Shown: piece after piece, positions 57,600 to 64,000 of the stretch | Layout of the letters: each line of letters begins with the position of its first letter | Position numbering within the stretch: the stretch's first letter is position 1 | From: Buddleja alternifolia | Lineage: Eukaryota; Streptophyta; Magnoliopsida; Lamiales; Scrophulariaceae | NCBI GenBank assembly: GCA_019426215.1 | Contig: CM033399.1 | Location: 26,483,022 to 26,547,021 of the forward strand | Length of the DNA stretch: 64,000 nt | Direction of reading: 5' to 3' | Notes under the pieces: generated by a model | Told to the model about the DNA's origin: nothing | Database searches by the model: none | Seen by the model: only the letters and a program-made list of their open reading frames with translations | Made by a program: the position numbers and the translations under genes

Positions 57600-59030
57600 T
57601 TATTCCGATTCGGATGATGTTTCATCGGAATTACTTTCTATTTCTTCCTCATAGACGCTTTCGTCTGAGGGAATATCTTCGAATCGGTAAACTGGTACCA
57701 TTTCTCCATAAAAAACTGCATCCAGAATGTCATTAGTAGCTTCGAATTGTTTTACATCGCTACTTTTTTGTGGACAATCTGGTGAAATATGGCCGCGAGC
57801 TCCACATGTCCAGCAGTTACAATCTTTAAAACTTTCATTTGTTCGGGTGTGTGCCCGTTTGAAAGTTCTTTTGGTGGGAATTCTTCCTTCAGATTTTTGA
57901 GATCCTTGAGAAGACGCCCTTGTTGGTCCGGATCTCTGGCTAGATATATAAGATCGGGCTTTTGATTTGGACCACCAAGACTTTCGTCTGAAAGAAGATC
58001 GCCTTTTGTTGCTATTGTTATCAGAGCGAACCAAGTGCTTTCTCTTCTTTCTCTGCTCCGTTGATTCTCCAATAATGGTTGGAAAATCATTGTTATCACA
58101 GCTAAGAGGAGTTTTCTTAATTCTTCCTCTTAGCTTTTTCATGTTCTTTTGAACAGCGGTCTGTTGACACCAGTCCTTTAGTTTATCCTTTAAAAAGGAC
58201 ATTCGTCTAGTGACTGTATCAATTTGCCCCTCTGGTATCTTGTAGGAATGAATTAACATTTCCCTCCACGGACTGCAAATTTTTGCAAAGAACATTGGTG
58301 CAGCAATATCAGAAATGACATCTGCATGAAAGAAATATTTACGAAACCAATAGATGTATTCATCTATAGCACAAATATTTCTACATTCAATACCATAGAG
58401 TGCTTGTGTATACTCTTTGGTTTTTTCTGTATTATTTTCACCGAAGTATCCATCTCCGATAAAATGTAACTTGATTAACCTTCAGAATCTATCGGCAATT
58501 GCACTCTTAGATTCTTCGGCTAAAACTTCCTGCTTAGATGTTTCCGAGGTGCGTTCCCAACCCACCTTTACAGATCCTTCTAAGCTCAACTCCATTAATC
58601 TAATGAAGTTTTCTTTGTCGAGTTCCAGTGTAGTGGCGGCTATTTTCATAGCGGCTACCCATTCATCGATTAATTTTTCGATGTTTCTGAAATCGATAAT
58701 ATCCAAATTTAGGATAGTACCATATGGGTGCAAGGGTTGTGACATAGTCCTTGCCTAGGGTGTATTCTCTGGTACCCTATTTGGATTTCTAGTAGGATTT
58801 GCTCTAAACGTTCCTCCCAATACAGCGGGGGTTGCATTTATATGTAAATCATTACTTTCTCGCATCGCTTCATCTGGTGGAGGATTATGTGATGCCGTAC
58901 TTTCTCCTGACGCTGGTAACGTCAGAATCGGTTCATTGGTTTTAATATTAGCCAATTCAACCACTGCTAGTTGTGAAAATGACTCAGCTAGCTCTTGAAG
59001 ATCAGAAGGATCTACTCTTGATATATCCAT
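57600..59030 (-). pseudogene. Pararetroviral coat protein with zinc knuckle
   Basis: The frame of 477 codons begins with the ATG one base after the stop of the preceding ORF. It has two in-frame stops (TAG at 58755, TGA at 58482). The N-terminus is acidic and Ser/Pro-rich. The middle has the capsid-like helices (YIYWFRKYFF, about 58335). A very basic Arg/Lys/Ser region precedes the zinc knuckle CWTCGARGHISPDC (about 57800-57760), and the tail is acidic (about 57640-57600). This is the normal domain order of caulimovirid coat proteins. It comes before the movement protein here. Confidence 0.82.
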
Positions 59031-59031
59031 T

Positions 59032-59402
59032 TTATTTAATACTTCTAAGGATATGAACCAGTAGTTCTTCCTGAGTCTTGGGCTTAGGAACTTCCTTAGC
59101 CTTACCCTTCTGGTGTAGAAGAGGTACTCTTCCAAGTGCATCACCGATTCGGTCCTTTCTTGGTTTGGATGTTCCGGTAATACCTTGTTTTTCTTTCAGA
59201 TCTAAGACCATCGTCTTTAGATCTATCATAGATCTTTTCAGATCTGGAAGAATATTGAGGATTTCCTCAACCTTCTGGTTCAGGTTTTCAATTTTCATAG
59301 GTAGATGTTCTATCCTATGTCCGTAATCTTGAACTATCCTTTGGATTTCTCTAAGATCTTTAGAATCTTAGATGTATCCGGTTTAATTTCTTTCCAATTC
59401 AT
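59032..59402 (-). pseudogene. Small pararetroviral ORF 2, coiled coil
   Basis: It starts 8 bp after the end of ORF 1 and is frameshifted near 59350. The remaining frame has heptad-patterned LNQKVEEILNILPDLKRSMI (about 59280) and a basic tail. Size, coiled coil and place before the coat protein resemble the virion-associated or ORF2 proteins of badna-, tungro- and caulimoviruses; that is inference. It ends in TAA one base before the coat ATG. Confidence 0.6.
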
Positions 59403-59409
59403 AAATGAA

Positions 59410-59718
59410 TTAAAATGAAGTGTTACCTTTATTTGCTTTCCCGGGCCATTTGCCTTGGATCTTGGCAAGTTGTAGATCACTTGCTAAGTTGCCTTGAAAC
59501 CTGTTATCCATGGCAAACTTTCTTTCATAATACCGGATGGATGCCGGTAGTTCTTTTACATGAGTCTTCTTCTGAGCTCTTGTAATAATTAGTCTGACTT
59601 CTTTACAGACTCTCGTGGTTTTTTGGATTAATTTATCAATCCTTTTTTCTTGTTGTTTTTCCAGAATCTGGAAATACTCCTTGTTCTCGTCATAGATTGA
59701 ACTGTTGTTCGATTCCAT
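59410..59718 (-). pseudogene. Small pararetroviral ORF 1
   Basis: This intact 102-codon frame is the first after the primer site. It is charged and helical (ILEKQQEKRIDKLIQKTTRV) with a basic C-terminus. It stands where badna- and tungroviruses have their ORF1. I see no diagnostic motif, so the family assignment is open. Confidence 0.5.
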
Positions 59719-59795
59719 TTTTGTTTTAACTCTCCTCCTTAGGGGTAGAATGGCTTCTTATGTAACTAATTTAAATATTTCATCAATAAAACCTA

Positions 59796-59808
59796 AGCTC
59801 TGATACCA
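59796..59808 (-). other. tRNA-Met primer binding site of the pararetrovirus
   Basis: TGGTATCAGAGCT on the minus strand matches the initiator-tRNA-Met primer site used by plant pararetroviruses (TGGTATCAGAGC). It lies about 80 nt before ORF 1 and about 20 bp inside the inner edge of the right TIR. Confidence 0.88.
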
Positions 59809-59827
59809 TTTTTCTGCAGGATCCCCA

Positions 59828-60058
59828 ATATTGCAATAATGGCGTATAATCTCCGGGCGTAAGCATGATTTTGGCCGAAAATATTTGTTTTCACTTTAGT
59901 AAAACAATTTTAAAATTTAAGGGACTGATTTGAGATTATTGGTTAAGTTCATGGACAAGAATGAACATCTCAGCTTTAGGTTACTTTGAAGAAGCTTTCT
60001 AGAAATCGGTTAGTTTGATAAATGGCTCACAATTTTAGGTTATTTTATTAAAAAACCC
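59828..60058. repeat. Right terminal inverted repeat
   Basis: This is the partner of 50332-50575. It begins directly beyond the viral primer-site region and is followed by the target duplication copy AAATTATTG (60059-60067). Confidence 0.75.
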
Positions 60059-60067
60059 AAATTATTG

Positions 60068-61033
60068 TCCCCTCAAAATAAAATACATCAACGATTACAC
60101 AAAAAATAAAAAGCCCAAAGCAACCTTGTCTCTGTTAAATTAAAAAAATAACAATAATAGAAGCAGTTAATATTTTTAAACATGCATATAAATAAATAAA
60201 GTACATGAAAATATTTCATATTTGGATACAGAAAAAGTTAAAAAAAATATTTTTGTTCATGGTGATTTAAGGTCCATGTTGTATAATTATATGCTTCAAT
60301 AAAAACATGTGTTTTACACCATTGTGTAATTCATATACATATTTTCTATAAATTAAAGACAGAAGTCCAATATTACTCCAACCAGAAAAAGTTCATGATA
60401 TGAAATAAAAATATTTGAGGTAAAAAGGTTCGTGATGGGAAATAAAAATATATAAGGTACGAAGATTTAATTGATTATTTAAATGTATAGTTGCATTACA
60501 ATTTTGTAGGCTTTATTTGTAAAAGGGTGTTGTTGTCATTTTGCTAGAGAGAGAGATAAAAGTGGAGCTCCAATATCAATTTTTTTACAAATATAATATC
60601 AATATGCATATTTCTACATATAGTAACAAATAGTGTATATTCATTATTATGAAATTTTAAAGATAAAATAATTGTACAACCATGTTCATGAGAGTATATG
60701 CCACTTGAACATGGAATATGATACTACATCTGCATGTGTAGCATGGTATTATTTGTTTCTTTCCGGGAACGCTCAAATAAGGTTCTAAACCACTCAGATA
60801 AAATAAACATATGACATTGATAACTATTAACCACTATTTTTTTAATGTATAATTGGGTCAAAATAGACCTACAAATTGCGACGGAATGAGTGTTATCTAA
60901 GATGAGCGACCTTTGTTTGTTATTAATTTTTCTATCAACTTAACATATCATATTTAAAAAATATAATTTTATTTTAGAACTTTATAGTATTATTTATTTA
61001 TTACATCTGTTCATATATAGTTAAGTTTTTCAA
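60068..61033. other. AT-rich intergenic sequence
   Basis: No ORF, RNA gene or repeat boundary can be supported here. Confidence 0.5.
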
Positions 61034-62640
61034 TGTTAGGTGTATGCCCTAAATCCCAACGGGGAAATAGATTGAATAGGGCTTTTTATCTATTTTGTAC
61101 AAACTCTAATTTTGTATAAAAGACATTTTACATTGTTCATATGAATCTTATATTGGCATTAACAATTATTGAACGCATAGTCCAATGTAATTTGGAGAGA
61201 CCATCTACTCCTTGGGAATGAGGAGAAGGACCCTAGAAGTGTCAGATTCTCGATTACATTAAATGGGTTTGCAAGTCAAAAATTCTTAATTGGGCATTAA
61301 ATTGGACTTGTATGATATGAGCTTTAACAAAGAGTGCCAGTCGGTCCCTATGCAGTAGTGGGAGCTTGTAGCATAGATACATCAATGAAATTGATATGTT
61401 CGAACATGGTTCACCGTAATCCAATCACATGGGTATTTACTCTATGACTGTCAATGATTTGATTACTGGTCATGGTAGCATGCGTGAGCCTTAGACATGA
61501 GGAGTCACAAGCAATGTACTTGTGGCGCTGATCTTGTTATTAGAGTAATCAGATCCAATTCACTTGTCGGTGGGGGCCGACCTCAAACTATAGTATCAGT
61601 GGGCAAGTAGCAGTTGCTCGGTGACTGCCGAGAAGGAATTCTCTGTCTAGTGTAGTAAACGAGCATATGTCTTATGCAATCATGAGTAAATGAAATGACA
61701 AGTCTTTGGCCAAAGCAGATAAAATAACTTGTGTGGAACATGACGGGTAGTTTGATATTTTCATCTTACTATGGTTAATAGAATATGTTGAGTCCTGTGA
61801 GTTTGATACTTACCATGGCTCTCACTCGATTGGGATAACAATGAAGGGCTTATACTCATATGGTGTTCATGACCGGAAAGGTTCGTAATGATCATATCAT
61901 TTCGTTCTCAATTGGGTTTCGATGTGGGTCCACAGAATTGGCTAGGTGACATCCACATCCTTGGTATTCTCCCATTGCCAATTGAAACGAACATAGAGAG
62001 TCGCGTTTTCAAGGATATAAGCAAGGAAATGCTAAATGTGTTGTTTTCTAGATATTAATTAATTAGATTAATTAAAATTATTAATTTGGTTTTAATTAAT
62101 TAGATTGATTAAAGTAAATTTATGCATATAATAATTAATTGAATTATATTTTATTGTCTAATCATCAAAAAATTAATTAGATTAATTATTTGATTATTTA
62201 ATTTTATTATGTATTGGGCTACATGATTTAATTGAACTAATAGTGGACTAAGTTGGAAGTCAACTTAGCCTTGTAGCCTAGTAATTGATTGGCTTGGGAT
62301 TTATTTAATCCCTAAGCTCATCAATTAGTAGGCAGACAACTTAGAAGACTAGAATACACAACACGTGAAAACTTTCCTCTCCCACCTAGACTAGCCATCC
62401 ACTTCAAGGAAGAAGGATTAGGAGGAAATTTTTCTCTCTTATTATCCGGTGTGATATCTAGAGGCAGGAGCCCGGGGTTGCTGCCGTGACGGTAGATCAA
62501 GAATGATAATGACATTACAAGGTTAATGTCGTTTTCTTTCTCTTTTGTTTATGAAAATCATTAAAACCCAAAAGTGCTACCTTGTGAATCCGGATATCTC
62601 ATTCATGTTTCCGTTGCGCATGCCAACAGGAATCACAACA
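61034..62640 (+). repeat. Copia 5' LTR
   Basis: This is a 1607-bp LTR, TGTTAGGTGTATGCCC to AATCACAACA. It is related to 7693-11234 and, inverted, to 15844-17492. Confidence 0.85.
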
Positions 62641-63181
62641 GTGATATCAGAGCCAACTTTACTTAAAAACATTTGTTCTATTCAAGTTTTGGTTAAACAT
62701 GATTATGATTTCCGTTTTTCGAACAATTGTTGCGATATTTGTTTTAGAAATAAATGCGTTGGCTCTGCATCTTTATTGAATGGTTTATATTATATAAATG
62801 TCCAAAATTAATGTACTGTAAATACTATGACTAAAAAATGTGGTGTGTCGGAGATAAATCAAAGACTCATTTAGCACTTAAGACTAGGTCATGTTGGGGA
62901 GTACAAGATTCGTGAGCTTGAGCAAAGTGAGCTTATAAGCCCATAAGGTCGGACCCTTTTCCTACTAGAGAATCTTGTCTCGAAGGCAAGATTACTCGAT
63001 CCCCCTTCACAGGGCATTTCGAGCGGGCCAGTGAAGTTCTTAATTTAATACATAACGACGCCTGTGGTTTATTCGGGGAAACGGTCCGTGGAGATTTTCA
63101 GTATTTTATCAAATTCACTGATGATCATTCAAGGTATGGACAGGTGTACTTAATGAAGTATAAGTCTGAATCTATTGAATG
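61034..63181 (+). mobile_element. Copia element with large internal deletion
   Basis: It has a 5' LTR (61034-62640), a tRNA-Met primer site (GTGATATCAGAGCC, 62641), and then only short remnants: part of the pre-integrase domain (HLRLGHVGEYKIREL, about 62875) and the start of integrase (LIHNDACGLFGE and FIKFTDDHSRYGQVYLMKY, about 63040-63160). Gag and protease are missing. Integrase is cut at 63181 by the next LTR. The protein segment parallels 5276-5400 of the first Copia element. Confidence 0.8.
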
Positions 63182-64000
63182 TGTTGAGGAAAATTAACCA
63201 AACGCAGCGGAAACGAAACTTTAAAATTTATTTGGATTTTCCCATAACAGGATCAATCCAGGGGTTTTATCAAACATATGTACGATAAGAAAATCGACAC
63301 TTTACCCGTTGAAGCGAAGTGGTTGGAGAAACTCAAGCTTTTGATTTATTTAACTTCTTCGTGAAATAATCCGGCTGAATTCTTGATAATCCGAGCAGTC
63401 CAAAAGTGTTGCCTCTAAATTGTCTCGCCGGAAAAACTTGATTGAAAATTCTCCTTCTTCTTGACACTATGGCCGATGGCTAGAGGGAGAGGGAGAGGAG
63501 GAATTTTTGTCTTGTGGCTCAAGTGTTAATTGAAACTTATGACCTAGGTATTAACTAATGTGATATATTTATATCACTTAAGTTATTACCTTGGGCTCAA
63601 ATACGTCTAGTGGCTACCCCTACTCGGTCTTGGTGTGCCTCTTGGTGCACCAATTTGAGCTCGGTCCAATCCATTATTTAAATAATTAATTCAATCCAAT
63701 TAATTAATCAAATTAAATAATAGATATGATATTTAGTTAATTTTATTTCTTCAAGAAATAATACAGTAATTAAATTATAAATGAATTAATTTATTTCTTT
63801 AAATAATTAATTCCATTTAATTAATTTTAAGTATCCAATACTTAAAATATTACCATAAGAAATATTCCATATTTTCTATCGATTTTTCCCTTTTAAGCGT
63901 GACTCTTTAGGTTCATCTATAATTGTCAATGGGAGGATTCCATTGAATGTGGGTTCCACCTAGCCAGTCAAGTGGTCCACATTGTATCCCAAATAAGATG
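63182..64000 (-). repeat. Partial Copia LTR, runs off the window
   Basis: It starts at 63182 (TGTTGAGGAAAATTAACC on the plus strand, that is, the 3' end of a minus-strand LTR). It shares architecture with 15844-16660: CGCAGCGGAAACG against GCGCAACGAAAACG, an AATTAATT-rich middle, then the GCGACTC/GCGTGACTC and GTGG(A/T)CTCACA/CCACA blocks near 63900-63985. It interrupts the Copia integrase fragment. The other end lies beyond the window. Confidence 0.7.

Larger units (their letters stand above)
50576..59827 (-). mobile_element. Endogenous pararetrovirus (Caulimoviridae), decayed
   Basis: On the minus strand, in order: tRNA-Met primer site (59808), small ORF (59718-59410), coiled-coil ORF (59402-59032), coat protein (59030-57600), small ORF and movement protein (57561-56589), protease region (56528-55392), RT/RNase H (55391-54043), a last ORF (54056-51330) and a promoter/leader (about 51170-50860). 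Subtracting the solo LTR leaves close to 8 kb, a normal caulimovirid genome size. The right boundary falls about 20 bp beyond the primer site, as expected if the circle was opened there. The left boundary is not sharp (50576-50850). Stops, frameshifts and the solo LTR show an old inactive copy. Confidence 0.9.
50332..60058. mobile_element. Mutator-type TIR element enclosing a pararetrovirus
   Basis: The ends are inverted repeats: GGGTTTATTATCAAAATA at 50332 and, on the other strand from 60058, GGGTTTTTTAATAAAATA. The arms stay alignable with gaps for about 240 bp (50332-50575 and 59828-60058). The flanking 9-mers AAATTATTG (50323-50331 and 60059-60067) are identical. No transposase is present. 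Between the TIRs lies almost nothing but the pararetrovirus and the solo LTR nested in it. Either the virus integrated into a small MITE-like element, or a virus-containing unit moved as one piece. Confidence 0.8.

Noticed and set aside
59796..59808. A tRNA gene suggested by tRNA-complementary bases here and at 62641
   Set aside because: Only the primer-site complement is present, with no cloverleaf sequence. I found no tRNA, rRNA or CRISPR structure in the window.
50332..60058. Bacterial or organelle origin, or a novel defence island
   Set aside because: Everything recognisable is plant nuclear or plant-virus derived. I saw no operon-like host gene set.

Overview
The window is plant nuclear DNA, most likely from a eudicot. 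It has AT-rich intergenic sequence, intronless F-box/DUF295 genes, a dynamin-related (DRP4-type) pseudogene, Copia and Gypsy LTR retrotransposons, Mutator- and hAT-type small DNA transposons, and an old integrated plant pararetrovirus (Caulimoviridae). I cannot name the species. About 80% of the window is transposon-derived, and only two ORFs look like intact host genes: F-box/DUF295 proteins at 38103-39239 and 46472-47590.

Layout. 1-2.87 kb: nested terminal-inverted-repeat (TIR) DNA elements. 2870-20442: a Tat-like Gypsy element (17.6 kb, target site duplication GATAT). It contains a minus-strand Copia element (11235-17492), whose 3' LTR is cut by a plus-strand, 5'-truncated Copia element (5230-11234), whose own LTR is split by an Athila-like solo LTR (8300-10224, duplication ATTCT). 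20443-21245: a remnant resembling the 3' flank of the F-box genes. 21251-35461: a second Tat-like Gypsy on the minus strand (duplication ACTAT), split by an Athila-like element (22704-30767, duplication GTCTC) whose interior is a 1.75 kb inverted duplication of gag-pro around a 91-bp loop. 36.9-44.9 kb: LINE and Gypsy fragments, F-box gene 1, and a roughly 3 kb tandem duplication with a broken F-box copy. 45404-45989: a hAT-type MITE. 46472-47590: the second intact F-box gene. 48.7-49.8 kb: a DRP4-like pseudogene. 49973-50229: a Mutator-type MITE. 50332-60058: a 9.7 kb segment bounded by about 240-bp TIRs and a 9-bp target duplication, with a near-complete decayed pararetrovirus between the TIRs. 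A same-family Athila-like solo LTR (52461-53862, duplication GTAGT) sits inside the virus. 61034-64000: a Copia LTR with a deleted internal region, then a second Copia LTR running off the window.

The pararetrovirus reads on the minus strand: tRNA-Met primer site, two small ORFs, coat protein with a zinc knuckle, movement protein, aspartic protease, reverse transcriptase/RNase H, a final ORF in the transactivator position, then a CaMV-35S-like promoter (tandem TGACG motifs, TATA box) and polyadenylation signals. Every larger ORF except the movement protein carries a stop, frameshift or insertion.

The strongest leads are the pararetrovirus framed by Mutator-type TIRs with its own target duplication, the hairpin-forming Athila-like insertion, and the coat-before-movement gene order with two extra small 5' ORFs. 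All boundaries and target duplications were read by eye. No searches or alignments were run.
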